A stretch of DNA of 64,000 nucleotides from Mucilaginibacter limnophilus (GCF_004005815.1 NZ_SACK01000002.1:124001-188000); one strand, 5' to 3'. Counted from the first letter of the stretch, positions 7,584 to 16,456 are shown. The notes: generated from the sequence alone by a model not told the origin. Program-made: numbers and translations.

Positions 7584-9164
7584 ATGAAGTTTTCTACTTG
7601 TTTTTTCTTTACCCTTTTTGCGTTTTCTTCATTCAAAACCCTCGCTCAGGCGCCCGGACAAACAGTTGATGTGCAGCATTACAGCTTTAACTTATGGCTT
7701 AATGATGTTAACGACACCATTAAAGGTAAGGCAGCCATTGCAGTAAAGGGTATTAAAGCAGCTTCGCAGGTGACTTTTGACCTGGAAAAGGCTAACGCTG
7801 ATGGTAAGGGTATGCTGGTAACATCGGTTACCGAAAAAGGAAAGAAACTGAAGTTTAAACAGTCGGCACAAACGCTTACTATCAATACCAAAATACAGCT
7901 CAAAAGCAGCCATGTGTACCTGATCACCTATTCGGGTGTCCCGTCAGATGGGTTGATCATTGCCAAAAACAAATACGGCGACCGTACCTTTTTCGGCGAT
8001 AACTGGCTGAACCGCGCTCATAACTGGCTGCCCTGTGTTGACCATGTGGCTGATAAAGCAACTGTTGATTTTGTTGTAACAGCACCTGCGCATTACGGTG
8101 TTGTAGCCAATGGGGTTAAAGTTAAAGAGACCGTTACCGGCGCAACCAAAGTAACGCAGTACAGTGAAACAGCGCCTATTTCAACCAAGCTGATGGTAAT
8201 TGGCGTGGCCAATTTCGACATTGATAAAAGCGGCGAACCGGATGGCATACCGGTATTGGCATACACCTATCCGCAGGATAAAGACCAAGGTTTTAAAGCA
8301 TATTCGGTAGCAAAAGATATACTACCTTATTTTATAAAGCAGGTTGGGCCGTTCGCATATAAAAAGCTGGCCAATGTACAATCGAAAACCAAGTTTGGTG
8401 GTATGGAAAATGCCGGGGCGATTTTTTATTATGAAAATTCTGTAGGCGCGAAGGATGTTGAAGCGCTGGTAGCACATGAGATTGGCCACCAATGGTTTGG
8501 CGACGCGGCGACGGAAAAAGGCCCGGCGCATGTATGGCTGAGCGAGGGCTTTGCTACCTACATGGCACACCACTGGCACGAGCATAAATACGGCGCCGAC
8601 AGTTTACACAAGCGACTGCAGCAGGACAAGAAGCTGATCTTCGGTTTTGAACGAACCCGCAAAACACCTATAGTAGATACCACCCGTGTAACCGATTATA
8701 TGGACCTGCTGAACCCCAACAGTTATCAAAAAGCGGCCTGGGTACTACATATGCTGCGCTTAAAGCTGGGCGACGAAGTGTTTTGGACAGGCGTAAGGAA
8801 GTACTATGCCACTTACATGAATGGCAATGCAAGTACCGAAAACTTCATCGCTGTAATGGAAAAAGTAAGCGGCCAGAATTTAAAACAGTTTTTTAAACAG
8901 TGGTTATACACGCCGCTTCATCCACGCCTGCGTATAACATGGAATACCGATAAAACAAACCATGGGCCACATGTGCGTGTTGAACAATTACAGGAGGTGC
9001 CTTACGAGCTTCCGCTGCAAATTATGATAGGCGATACCGGATACAACCTGAACGTTAAAAACAAGGTGCTTGATGTACAGCTGGCTCCGCCTACAAAAAC
9101 AGGTGCTTTAGTAGCCGACCCGAAGGGTGAGCTGCTTGCAGAGATTGAGGTTATGGAAAAGTAG
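7584..9164 (+). CDS. M1 family metallopeptidase (aminopeptidase N-like)
   Basis: Zinc aminopeptidase of the gluzincin M1 family, probably periplasmic, trimming N-terminal residues of peptides. The 526-residue protein starts with a signal peptide ending near TLAQAP. The exopeptidase motif appears as GGMENAGAI (272-280), the zinc motif as HEIGHQWFGD (298-307) and the third ligand as Glu in LSEGFATYM (E321). The C-terminal half is short compared with full-length PepN and lacks the large HEAT-like domain, as in many Bacteroidota secreted M1 enzymes. It is monocistronic or followed by the small gene at 9187. Confidence 0.92.
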   Translation: MKFSTCFFFTLFAFSSFKTLAQAPGQTVDVQHYSFNLWLNDVNDTIKGKAAIAVKGIKAASQVTFDLEKANADGKGMLVTSVTEKGKKLKFKQSAQTLTINTKIQLKSSHVYLITYSGVPSDGLIIAKNKYGDRTFFGDNWLNRAHNWLPCVDHVADKATVDFVVTAPAHYGVVANGVKVKETVTGATKVTQYSETAPISTKLMVIGVANFDIDKSGEPDGIPVLAYTYPQDKDQGFKAYSVAKDILPYFIKQVGPFAYKKLANVQSKTKFGGMENAGAIFYYENSVGAKDVEALVAHEIGHQWFGDAATEKGPAHVWLSEGFATYMAHHWHEHKYGADSLHKRLQQDKKLIFGFERTRKTPIVDTTRVTDYMDLLNPNSYQKAAWVLHMLRLKLGDEVFWTGVRKYYATYMNGNASTENFIAVMEKVSGQNLKQFFKQWLYTPLHPRLRITWNTDKTNHGPHVRVEQLQEVPYELPLQIMIGDTGYNLNVKNKVLDVQLAPPTKTGALVADPKGELLAEIEVMEK

Positions 9165-9186
9165 ATTAAAGCTGAATTATAGTTTT

Positions 9187-9681
9187 ATGAAGATACACTT
9201 GTCAACAGAAGCGACCCCTTTAGCCAAACAGCGGTTAGATCAGGTAATATCGATTGATGCCAATTTGAAAAAAGAATTGAGCGACAAAAACTATGGTGAG
9301 GGCATTAAAGAGATTTTCGTTGTGCTTAATAGTTACGACCCTGTGTTTTCGTCTCCACCTAAAGATTTTGAAACCGGGATAGTAGTTCAGAAATCATTTT
9401 CACGCCGCTACAAAACGCTCAGTGTTACCGTTAAAATAAATTATGCCACATTAGTAAAAGCGGATGAAAAACAAGTTTCATCACTTATAAAGGATGCAAT
9501 CATAATTGGTTTTGATGAGATTAAATGTCTTCCGATAAAAAAGTTCGACATGGAAGCATTCTATGAGGATGTTAATACTATCCTTTGTGATGAAAGATGG
9601 GTAACACATCCGGAGGATTATCAACCTGAGCCTTTTGATTATCAGGTTGACTTCAACAATAAGCTTTGGAGACGTTTATAA
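9187..9681 (+). CDS. Hypothetical protein, 164 aa (immunity-protein-like format)
   Basis: Soluble 164-residue protein without a signal peptide, membrane segment or family that I can name. The frame extends upstream to 9127 inside the M1 gene, but the ATG at 9187 gives a sensible N-terminus (MKIHLSTEATPLAKQRLDQV) and avoids overlap. The middle is strand-rich (KEIFVVLNSY; FSRRYKTLSVTVKINYATLV) with an acidic helix near the C-terminus. Its AT-rich composition matches the 7059 gene. A stand-alone immunity-like role is possible but unsupported by any adjacent toxin. Confidence 0.6.
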   Translation: MKIHLSTEATPLAKQRLDQVISIDANLKKELSDKNYGEGIKEIFVVLNSYDPVFSSPPKDFETGIVVQKSFSRRYKTLSVTVKINYATLVKADEKQVSSLIKDAIIIGFDEIKCLPIKKFDMEAFYEDVNTILCDERWVTHPEDYQPEPFDYQVDFNNKLWRRL

Positions 9682-9731
9682 AACACAGTTTGGCTCAATG
9701 GGGATTGAGAAGGATGATAAATTGTTAAGTA

Positions 9732-10214
9732 ATGCACCGGTTATCATATATCTATTTTATTGCGTCGTTGCTAATAATTGCTTGCGGCGAGCCCGCAGCC
9801 AAGCCACCGGTTATTTCAAAACCCCTCAATGCATACAACATTAAAACAGATATCCGCTTTGGTAGAACCTTTTACTCGATCTACCTAAATAATACTGGCT
9901 ACGGCTATGTGGTTAAAGGGCAAGGCTCACCTTACACAGAATTATTTTTAAGGATAGATACTGCAGAAATGAGTAAGGCCTTCAAAATTGATTCGCTTTA
10001 TGCTGTATTTCAGGGGTTGCAGGCTTTAAAAAGGAAGCCGCAGTTACAAACTGCGAATACTACTGATTCTGCGCATGTGGAAATATATTATGATGGCAGG
10101 AAAATATATGACGACTACACCATGTCAGTTAAGTTTTGGATAGTTTTCAGGCCAATGTTAACGGATCTCCCTGAAGGGTTTAACCCTTTCATAGAGGGCG
10201 CATTTGATAATTAA
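9732..10214 (+). CDS. Hypothetical lipoprotein, 160 aa
   Basis: The N-terminus MHRLSYIYFIASLLIIAC is a type II signal peptide with lipobox LIIAC, followed by GEPAAKPP, so the mature protein should be lipid-anchored in the envelope. The remaining ~140 residues are mixed alpha/beta with tyrosine-rich strands (IRFGRTFYSIYLNNTGYGY; HVEIYYDGRKIYDDY) and no recognised domain. It lies 50 bases downstream of another orphan gene in the same direction and ends just before a tandem repeat and a bidirectional terminator. Function unknown. Confidence 0.65.
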   Translation: MHRLSYIYFIASLLIIACGEPAAKPPVISKPLNAYNIKTDIRFGRTFYSIYLNNTGYGYVVKGQGSPYTELFLRIDTAEMSKAFKIDSLYAVFQGLQALKRKPQLQTANTTDSAHVEIYYDGRKIYDDYTMSVKFWIVFRPMLTDLPEGFNPFIEGAFDN

Positions 10215-10224
10215 CCTCTGTTTC

Positions 10225-10316
10225 GTGTTGACTGGTGTTGACTGGTGTTGACGGTGTTGACTGGTGTTGGCTGGTGTTGACGGTGTTGACTCTGTTGACT
10301 CTGTTGACGTCAACAG
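10225..10316 (+). repeat. Short tandem repeat of GTGTTGACTG-like units
   Basis: About ten head-to-tail units of 8 to 11 bases share the core GTTGAC (one copy is GTTGGC). Spacers alternate between TGGT, GGT and TCT, and the array ends in GTCAACAG, which is inverted relative to the core and could pair with it. It sits between the stop of the lipoprotein gene and the terminator, so it would be in the 3' untranslated RNA. Unit regularity suggests slipped-strand expansion; copy number may vary between strains. Confidence 0.85.
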
Positions 10317-10333
10317 TAACTATAAAGGTACAG

Positions 10334-10362
10334 AAAAGGGGCGGTTATCCGCCCCTTTTCTT
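10334..10362. terminator. Bidirectional terminator between converging genes
   Basis: An 11-bp perfect stem (AAAAGGGGCGG at 10334-10344 with CCGCCCCTTTT at 10349-10359) and TTAT loop give a T-tract on both strands. It separates the plus-strand lipoprotein gene from the minus-strand alkaline phosphatase gene. Confidence 0.85.
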
Positions 10363-12013
10363 ATTTAAGAACCTCGCCTATTGGCTTGCCTATACTACCG
10401 TTTGGCTGCTGTATGTGCAGTAATGACGAAATAGTTGGCGCAATGTCGGTCATGTGAGTTTCGCGTGTCAGGGCGCCGTGTTTTACACCCCAGCCCATAA
10501 ACACCAGTGGTATGTGCGCGTCGTAGGGGTTCCAGGTACCGTGTGTCGTCCCGGTTTGCCCGCCCGAAAAATAACCCGGTTTCAGGATGATCTGGATCAC
10601 ACCGCTATGCTCGCGGCTGTAGCCGTTCACAATGCGCTCACGAAGTTCTTCGGGCACGGTGGCTGTTTTGGCTTTCAGCATGTCCACGGCGAAGGCAATG
10701 TCAGGCTGTTTTTCCAAAAACGCAATACAATCAAGTTTAATGGCTTCTTCATTTAGCTTGTTCTGGCCAATCACTTTATAGTTCAGGTTAACCTGATAGT
10801 TGCCCAGGCTAAGCACAATGCCTTCAGCTTTATATTTTTCCTGCAGATAGCTGTTTAAGGCCTTTTCGGTAGCGCCTTCATTGAACACGCCGGCAGGTAT
10901 TTTATGATCGATTAAAAAGTTGGGGTTATGTGCAACGGCATGGTCGGCTGTTAAGAAAACGGTATAATTGCCTTTGCCAACCTGTGTGTCTAAAAAATTA
11001 AAAAACGCAGCCAGGTCGTTATCCAAACGCAGGTAAGTATCTTCCACCTCAACAGAGTTCGGTCCAAACTGGTGGCCAACATAATCTGTCGATGATAAGC
11101 TCACCGCCAGGAAATCGGTAACAGTGCCTTTGCCCATCTGCTCGTTGGTAAGCGCTGCCTTGGCCATATCAAGTGTTAGGGTGTTACCATATGGTGTGGA
11201 GCGTACTAAACCTTTATTACCATTGTACAGCTGTGATGTCTTTACAGGAAATACCGGTGCATCAGCGCCTTTGAATTTTCCTTCGTATTTCGGACTGTTG
11301 TCGGGCGCGCTTTGCAGGTAGGTGTTTAGTGGATAAAGCGTGTTCCAGTCTTGTTTCAGGTATTTTTCAGCAAGATTTTTTGCGTTAAAATCTTTTACCC
11401 ATTGCGGAAGATCGGTCATGTAATAAGTGCTGCTTATCCAACCACCGGTACTATCGTCAAACCAATAAGCTGCGTTTGCCGAGTGGCCTGCAGGCAGTAT
11501 ACCGCCCCTGTCTTTTATTGCAATACCGATAACTTTCGAGCGGAAGTTGGTAGCCAATCTAAGTTCGTCGGTAACAGTACTTACCATCATATTACGAGGA
11601 GACATCTGCCCTGCTTTTGAGGCCGAACCTACCGTGTTAACTGTTGTATCGCCTGCGCAGTACATCCATTTGCCTGTTGCCTGGTCAATAAAATCATTAC
11701 CTGCAATACCATGAATAGCCGGCACCGAACCTGTGTACACGCAGGTATGCCCCGCAGCTGTTACTGTCGGGATATAATCAACGTTAGTATTCTCGCACGT
11801 AAAACCCTCGTTAAGCATCCGCCTGAAACCGCCGGTTTGATAACGGTCGTAATACCGGTACAGGTAATCCCAGCGCATCTGGTCAACAACAATACCAACA
11901 ACCAGTTTAGGCCGTGGCAAGGTATTGGTAGCTGCGATAGATTTTTTTGTTTGCGCCGATGCAGATACTGACGCGGCAGCAAAAGTTATAAATAGCAGTT
12001 GTTTAAAATTCAT
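10361..12013 (-). CDS. pafA: PafA-like alkaline phosphatase
   Basis: Secreted phosphomonoesterase of the alkaline phosphatase superfamily, releasing phosphate from organic esters in the periplasm. A signal peptide precedes KPKLVVGIVVDQMRWDYLYR, which holds the first metal-binding Asp. The nucleophile region is YIPTVTAAGHTCVYTGS, with Thr rather than Ser as in Elizabethkingia PafA, and AIKDRGGILPAGH matches the Lys/Arg pair that marks the monoesterase type. FLTADHAVAHNP gives the late metal ligands. The ATG at 12013 is preferred over an in-frame GTG one codon upstream. The neighbour upstream is separated by 80 bases, so it is probably monocistronic. Confidence 0.88.
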   Translation of the reverse strand: MNFKQLLFITFAAASVSASAQTKKSIAATNTLPRPKLVVGIVVDQMRWDYLYRYYDRYQTGGFRRMLNEGFTCENTNVDYIPTVTAAGHTCVYTGSVPAIHGIAGNDFIDQATGKWMYCAGDTTVNTVGSASKAGQMSPRNMMVSTVTDELRLATNFRSKVIGIAIKDRGGILPAGHSANAAYWFDDSTGGWISSTYYMTDLPQWVKDFNAKNLAEKYLKQDWNTLYPLNTYLQSAPDNSPKYEGKFKGADAPVFPVKTSQLYNGNKGLVRSTPYGNTLTLDMAKAALTNEQMGKGTVTDFLAVSLSSTDYVGHQFGPNSVEVEDTYLRLDNDLAAFFNFLDTQVGKGNYTVFLTADHAVAHNPNFLIDHKIPAGVFNEGATEKALNSYLQEKYKAEGIVLSLGNYQVNLNYKVIGQNKLNEEAIKLDCIAFLEKQPDIAFAVDMLKAKTATVPEELRERIVNGYSREHSGVIQIILKPGYFSGGQTGTTHGTWNPYDAHIPLVFMGWGVKHGALTRETHMTDIAPTISSLLHIQQPNGSIGKPIGEVLK

Positions 12014-12098
12014 CACGTAAAGTGTTTACTGCAAATATGGCTAAAGCAATGTTAACTGAGTATAAACACCGATCCAATTATACCGTATTGTTACAATG

Positions 12099-13196
12099 TT
12101 AAAGGGCGAAGGTTAACAAACTATGCTGACTGGCGGTATGCAAATCGCGCCATACCTGGCTAAGCTGCGTATCCGGACTTGCGGCCATCAATCCGCAAAA
12201 CGGGTACAAAGCATCTACCGCTTCGCGGGATGTTTTGGCAAGGCGACGGCTGGTACTACTTACATTTTTTAATACTTCATCCGGTATTGGTTGCCCGGTT
12301 TCACAAATTTGCCAGGATATATCAAGCGCGTTATAGAATTTGCGCCGGGCATAAGCCATTACGTTCATGGCTTTGTCGAACACGTGTTTGGCGTGCTTTT
12401 TCTGATCGGTATTCCATTGGTTCCCGGTAACTTTCTCTTTTAATATAATATCGAACATGTCCGTAAAATGCAGCGCCATGCCCGACAGGTTAACCGCCAG
12501 TGTAGCTTCTGCCAGTTGAAGAAAAGGGTAGCGGTAAAGCGGACTATCAATTACCCTGGCATCAGGCGCTATGCGGAAACAGCGATTGCTTTTAACAAAT
12601 AAGTTGCTCACTCTATAAGCATGACTGCCGGTGGCCATCATGCCAATGTATTTCCAGGCAGGTAAAACTTCTACATCCTTTTTATCGAAAACAAAGGGCA
12701 GCACCAGTTTGCTGCCATCAGCATTTAACATAGGTTTGCCATCTTTGATAATGATACAATTGGCCGTAACATGAGTAGCGTGGTAAATGCCGCTTGCATA
12801 TCTCCACTCGCCGTTAACAATGTAGCCGCCTTTGGTCATTTCGGCGGTACCGTCGGGCGCACCGCTGCCGGCAAGGCACAGGCCTTCACACATAAATATC
12901 TCTCGTGCCAACTCTGGCTCCATAAAGCCCCCAAACCAGCCTGCGCCGCTGCACAGCGTAACTACCCAACCCAAACTGCCGTTTGACCAGGCAAGGCTTT
13001 CTTCTAATCTTACCTGGTTTGGTAACGGCATTTCTAAGCCGGTGTAGGCTTTCGGCACAAAAAATTTAAACCATTCCTGCTCATGCACCAGATCAAGCTG
13101 CCGCGGATGTAATACTTCCATATCCTCGGCCAAATGGGCGTGATCGCGGATTATTTTAACCCATTCAGGTTTCAAATACATTGATGGATGTTCCAT
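12099..13196 (-). CDS. Acyl-CoA dehydrogenase-like flavoprotein in a TPP-riboswitch operon
   Basis: A 365-residue protein with the acyl-CoA dehydrogenase/flavin-dependent monooxygenase fold: a helical N-terminal part, LEESLAWSNGSLGWVVTLCSG (flavin-side helix), a middle beta domain (GGYIVNGEWRYASGIYHATH) and a C-terminal helical bundle. It starts four bases after the PnuT-like transporter stop, so it is the third gene of the thiamine-regulated operon. The true substrate is unknown. It may be an HpaB/HsaA-like oxygenase or dehydrogenase acting on a thiamine-related compound (inference from context). No catalytic Glu can be assigned with confidence. Confidence 0.75.
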   Translation of the reverse strand: MEHPSMYLKPEWVKIIRDHAHLAEDMEVLHPRQLDLVHEQEWFKFFVPKAYTGLEMPLPNQVRLEESLAWSNGSLGWVVTLCSGAGWFGGFMEPELAREIFMCEGLCLAGSGAPDGTAEMTKGGYIVNGEWRYASGIYHATHVTANCIIIKDGKPMLNADGSKLVLPFVFDKKDVEVLPAWKYIGMMATGSHAYRVSNLFVKSNRCFRIAPDARVIDSPLYRYPFLQLAEATLAVNLSGMALHFTDMFDIILKEKVTGNQWNTDQKKHAKHVFDKAMNVMAYARRKFYNALDISWQICETGQPIPDEVLKNVSSTSRRLAKTSREAVDALYPFCGLMAASPDTQLSQVWRDLHTASQHSLLTFAL

Positions 13197-13200
13197 ACTA

Positions 13201-13803
13201 TTACTTATTTAACCCGGCTTTCTTTTTCCAGTCGAAATATCCAAATACAGCCACCACAAATAAAAAGACAGTAAGGAGGGAAAATAATGGCAGACTTTTA
13301 TGAAACAACAATGGTATTGCAAATAAGTTAGATAGGTTTAACAGTAACCAGTTCTCCACTTTTCGCCGTGCCAATAGCCACATACCCGCCCATGCCGTTG
13401 ATGATACTAAGGCATCCCAAACGGGTACATCAGATGGGGTGAGGTGTTTCAGCAGTAGGTACAACACCAGCCAGCCGCCAATTGAAATGGCCAGTGTAAT
13501 TATCCATTCCTGTTTGTTGGCAAAACTTACCGGCACGGCGGGCTCGCCGCGCTTTTTTATCCAGTATGTCCAGCCGTAAACGCTCATCACCAGATAATAA
13601 ATGTTCAGCGCGGCTTCGGCAAAAAGCTTAACATCAACCAGCAGGTAAACCGATAGCACAATAGAAATAATACCTGCCGGATACAGTAGGATATTATTCT
13701 TCCGTGCTAGTAGTACTTCGGCAACACCGAAGCCGGTAGCTATCCATTGCAGCCAGCCGGTTTCTTTTACCTGGTCGATAAAAAGCTTTAAAAAATCCTG
13801 CAT
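13201..13803 (-). CDS. pnuT: PnuC-family transporter, probably the thiamine importer PnuT
   Basis: Inner-membrane transporter of 200 residues with about seven hydrophobic segments. The PnuC signature is present: YGWTYWIKKRGE after helix 3, VSSTAWAGMWLLARRKVENWLLLN and LFAIPLLFHKSL near the end. PnuC proteins carry nicotinamide riboside, and the PnuT subgroup carries thiamine. The TPP riboswitch ahead of the operon points to PnuT; known Bacteroidota operons pair a TPP-controlled outer-membrane receptor with PnuT. It begins four bases after the receptor gene and is four bases ahead of the flavoprotein gene. Confidence 0.85.
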   Translation of the reverse strand: MQDFLKLFIDQVKETGWLQWIATGFGVAEVLLARKNNILLYPAGIISIVLSVYLLVDVKLFAEAALNIYYLVMSVYGWTYWIKKRGEPAVPVSFANKQEWIITLAISIGGWLVLYLLLKHLTPSDVPVWDALVSSTAWAGMWLLARRKVENWLLLNLSNLFAIPLLFHKSLPLFSLLTVFLFVVAVFGYFDWKKKAGLNK

Positions 13804-13807
13804 CAGC

Positions 13808-16213
13808 CTAAAAATTTAAACTAACCGAACCCAGTACACTGCGTGTAGCCTGTACAAAAAAGTAATTATAGTTATACATGTTACCGCCCGCAAGGCTTGG
13901 ATAAGTAGCGCCGCTTGCTTCATATTTCTCGTTAAACAAGTTGCTTACCTGTAAACCTAAACCGATGTTTTTTATGGCTTTTATGCTGAAGTTATAGCGA
14001 AGGCGCAAATCATTCACAAAAAAGCCGTCTATCCGGCGGTTGAACGCATATGGGTTACCGGCAACCGTTGGGTCGGTAGGGAAACCGGCCGGGTTAGTGG
14101 TCATGGTGTTATCCAGATACTGGCTGCTTACGTATTTGCTTAAGAAGGCAATTTCGCCACCTTTAAATGGCACATAGCTGATAGTGCTCGACCCAATGAA
14201 CGACGGGGAAAGCGCGATAGTAGTTTTGTCAAGGCGCAGTTCAACAAGGCTGTCGTCATCATAATTATAAAAAAACTGATCATAGTTTTTTATTTTGTTG
14301 GCGCTGATGCTGGCCGTAGCCGTCCAGCTTAATACATCGGTAATTTTTAACCTGCCATCAATTTCCACACCTGCACGATAACTGTCGTCCACATTACGAC
14401 GGATAGGCGAACCAACATCATTAAGCGCGCCGGTAAGTATTAACTGGTTTTTGTACAGCATGTAAAAACCGTTTATTCCGCCTGAAAATGCTTCGCCTAT
14501 GGTTCTGTAGCCCGCTTCAAAATCATAAAGCTTTTCAGCTTTTGGGCGATTTTGCGGTTGCGAGTCGGTGTAATCATCCCGGTTTGGTTCGCGGCTGCCT
14601 ACAGCGAATGAGGCATAAACGTTGTTACGCTCGTTAATTTTATAAGTGATACCCGCTTTAGGGTTAAAAAAGTTCAGCGTAGCGTTTTGCTGCGCGTTGT
14701 TCAGGTTGCGGTCCAGCCCGAAGAACGAATAGTAAATATGCCTGTACTGAATATCACCGTACAACAGGAAGTCGCCGATATTGACGTCGGCACGGGCAAA
14801 AATGTTAAAGTCATTTTTGTTGGCATTATCACGATAGTACTCATGCTCAGGTCCGATACCAATATTTTCATCGCTGAAAATAATTTGGCCAAAGTGAGCG
14901 CCATCATACTTGTTATAGGCACCGCCCACGGTAAGGGTAGCCTTGCTTGTAGGCACATATTTCAGGGCGTAGGTTACACCATAAAAATCGTTATCCAGCC
15001 AGCGGCGGCGCACAATGTTGGCTGTATCAACACCCGGTGAAACAGGTGTCAGGCCATAATCAGCAATCGGGTCCTGGTCTTTGTATTCTTCATAATAGCC
15101 GCTGCCTTTAGTGTAATGCAGCGCACCGCTGAATGATAGCTTATTGCTGATGCGCTGGTCTAACAATAACTGGTAGTGGTTTTGGGTATAGTTATCTACC
15201 TGATTTTTGTAAGTGTATTCGTTATAACGACGATTGTTGAGTATCTCGTAATCGGGCACACCGTTCCAGGCCTGGTAAGTGCGCTCGAAACCGGTGAACA
15301 CATTGGCGCGAATGGTGGTGTTTTTGCCATAATAAGCGCCGCTTAAAAAGTATGATTTCAGGTTGGAGAAGGCATTATCGATGTAGCCATCAGAATGAAT
15401 GCGTGACAGCCTCGCATCAAAACTGAAATGATTACCCAATAAACCGGTACCTGCGCTTACAGTATTTTTTACAGTGTTAAACGAGCCGAACGAGTTGTTC
15501 AAATCGGCATAAGCGGTATCACGGCGGGTGGCTGTCGAGATATTGATGCTACCGCCAAAAGCGCCCGCGCCGTTAGTTGAGGTACCCACGCCACGCTGCA
15601 CCTGTATGTTGTTTACCGATGACGCGATATCAGGTATATCCACAAAAAATGAACCCTGGCTTTCAGAATCGTTATATGGAATGCCGTTAATGGTGACGTT
15701 AATACGCGTTGGGTCCGACCCGCGGATGCGGATGCCGGTGTAGCCAATACCTGTTCCCGCGTCAGAAGTAACCACTACCGATGGGGTCTGGTTCAGCAGA
15801 TAAGGCAAATCCTGCCCGAAGTTGTTTTTTTCAATATCTTTTTTGCTAAGATTTGTAAACGCTATGGGCGAATTGTTGCCAGCGCGTGTGGCTGTAACCA
15901 CCACTTCTTCGGTAGTAAAATTGGCTACGGCAAGTGTAATGTTCACTGTTTTATTGCCGTCAACTGCAACTGGTACCGTTTGTGTACGATAACCAATGTA
16001 GCTGGCCTGCAAGGTGTAGTTACCTGCGGCAACGCCGATTAACTGGTAATTTCCGTTAGCATCTGTAACGGCGTTTTTTGAACTGGTTAATGAAATGGTA
16101 GCACCGGGTAAGGCTTCGCCTGTTGGTGTAGTAATTTTTCCTGATACGGAAAACTGGGCCGATACCATAAACGGCAGCAGCAGGGCGAAAATCGCCGAGA
16201 ACAAATTTTTCAA
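13808..16213 (-). CDS. TonB-dependent receptor under TPP riboswitch control (probable thiamine uptake)
   Basis: Outer-membrane active-transport barrel of 801 residues. It starts with a TTG codon, chosen because only this gives an intact signal peptide (MKNLFSAIFALLLPFMVSA then QF). A CarboxypepD_reg domain follows (~20-100), then the plug with GTGIGYTGIRIRGSDPTRIN and VQRGVGTSTNGAGAFGG, and the beta-barrel ending in the aromatic SVSLNF. Because the leader has a TPP riboswitch and the next gene is a PnuT-like importer, thiamine or a thiamine precursor is the likely cargo. The family alone would not reveal it. Confidence 0.9.
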   Translation of the reverse strand: MKNLFSAIFALLLPFMVSAQFSVSGKITTPTGEALPGATISLTSSKNAVTDANGNYQLIGVAAGNYTLQASYIGYRTQTVPVAVDGNKTVNITLAVANFTTEEVVVTATRAGNNSPIAFTNLSKKDIEKNNFGQDLPYLLNQTPSVVVTSDAGTGIGYTGIRIRGSDPTRINVTINGIPYNDSESQGSFFVDIPDIASSVNNIQVQRGVGTSTNGAGAFGGSINISTATRRDTAYADLNNSFGSFNTVKNTVSAGTGLLGNHFSFDARLSRIHSDGYIDNAFSNLKSYFLSGAYYGKNTTIRANVFTGFERTYQAWNGVPDYEILNNRRYNEYTYKNQVDNYTQNHYQLLLDQRISNKLSFSGALHYTKGSGYYEEYKDQDPIADYGLTPVSPGVDTANIVRRRWLDNDFYGVTYALKYVPTSKATLTVGGAYNKYDGAHFGQIIFSDENIGIGPEHEYYRDNANKNDFNIFARADVNIGDFLLYGDIQYRHIYYSFFGLDRNLNNAQQNATLNFFNPKAGITYKINERNNVYASFAVGSREPNRDDYTDSQPQNRPKAEKLYDFEAGYRTIGEAFSGGINGFYMLYKNQLILTGALNDVGSPIRRNVDDSYRAGVEIDGRLKITDVLSWTATASISANKIKNYDQFFYNYDDDSLVELRLDKTTIALSPSFIGSSTISYVPFKGGEIAFLSKYVSSQYLDNTMTTNPAGFPTDPTVAGNPYAFNRRIDGFFVNDLRLRYNFSIKAIKNIGLGLQVSNLFNEKYEASGATYPSLAGGNMYNYNYFFVQATRSVLGSVSLNF

Positions 16214-16279
16214 TGTTTTAAAAACTAAACTTAGTTAAACCATCTGCAAGCCAGGGCGAACATGCAGTACACTTAACTT

Positions 16280-16436
16280 TTACCTCTCCCTACGCCGGCA
16301 TTATCCGGATCAGGTGTAACCCCCAGCCCCTAAAGGGGAGCATTTGGAAGTATGGGTATGATCTCAGCCTGTCTTTCAGTTTGGCCGTAACTATCTGCAG
16401 TTAGTTGCGGTTACCAAAGCAAGGCACCCCTTGAGA
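16280..16436 (-). promoter_or_regulatory. TPP (thiamine pyrophosphate) riboswitch
   Basis: Reading the minus strand, the conserved THI elements appear in order: GGGGTGCC (16430-16423), the GCTGAGA core (CTGAGA at 16367-16362), then ACCTGATCCGGATAATGCCGGCGTAGGGA (roughly 16314-16284; the key parts are CTGATC, ATAATGCCGGCG and AGGGA). The segment between the first two is enlarged by a palindromic insert (AACTATCTGCAGTTAGTT), an extended P3-type arm, and a second extra hairpin (CCCC/GGGG) lies in the sensor helix. It ends ~70 bases before the TTG start of the receptor gene. TPP binding should shut the operon off. Confidence 0.95.
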
Positions 16437-16448
16437 AAACTAATGCGG

Positions 16449-16456
16449 CAAATATA
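16449..16456 (-). promoter_or_regulatory. -7 promoter element for the TPP operon (TATATTTG)
   Basis: On the minus strand TATATTTG matches TAnnTTTG and ends ~13 bases before the riboswitch begins, so transcription would start just ahead of the aptamer. No clear -33 TTTG is visible. Confidence 0.55.

Noticed and set aside
10225..10316. Possible CRISPR array
   Set aside because: Units are only 8-11 bases with no unique spacers, so this is a simple tandem repeat.
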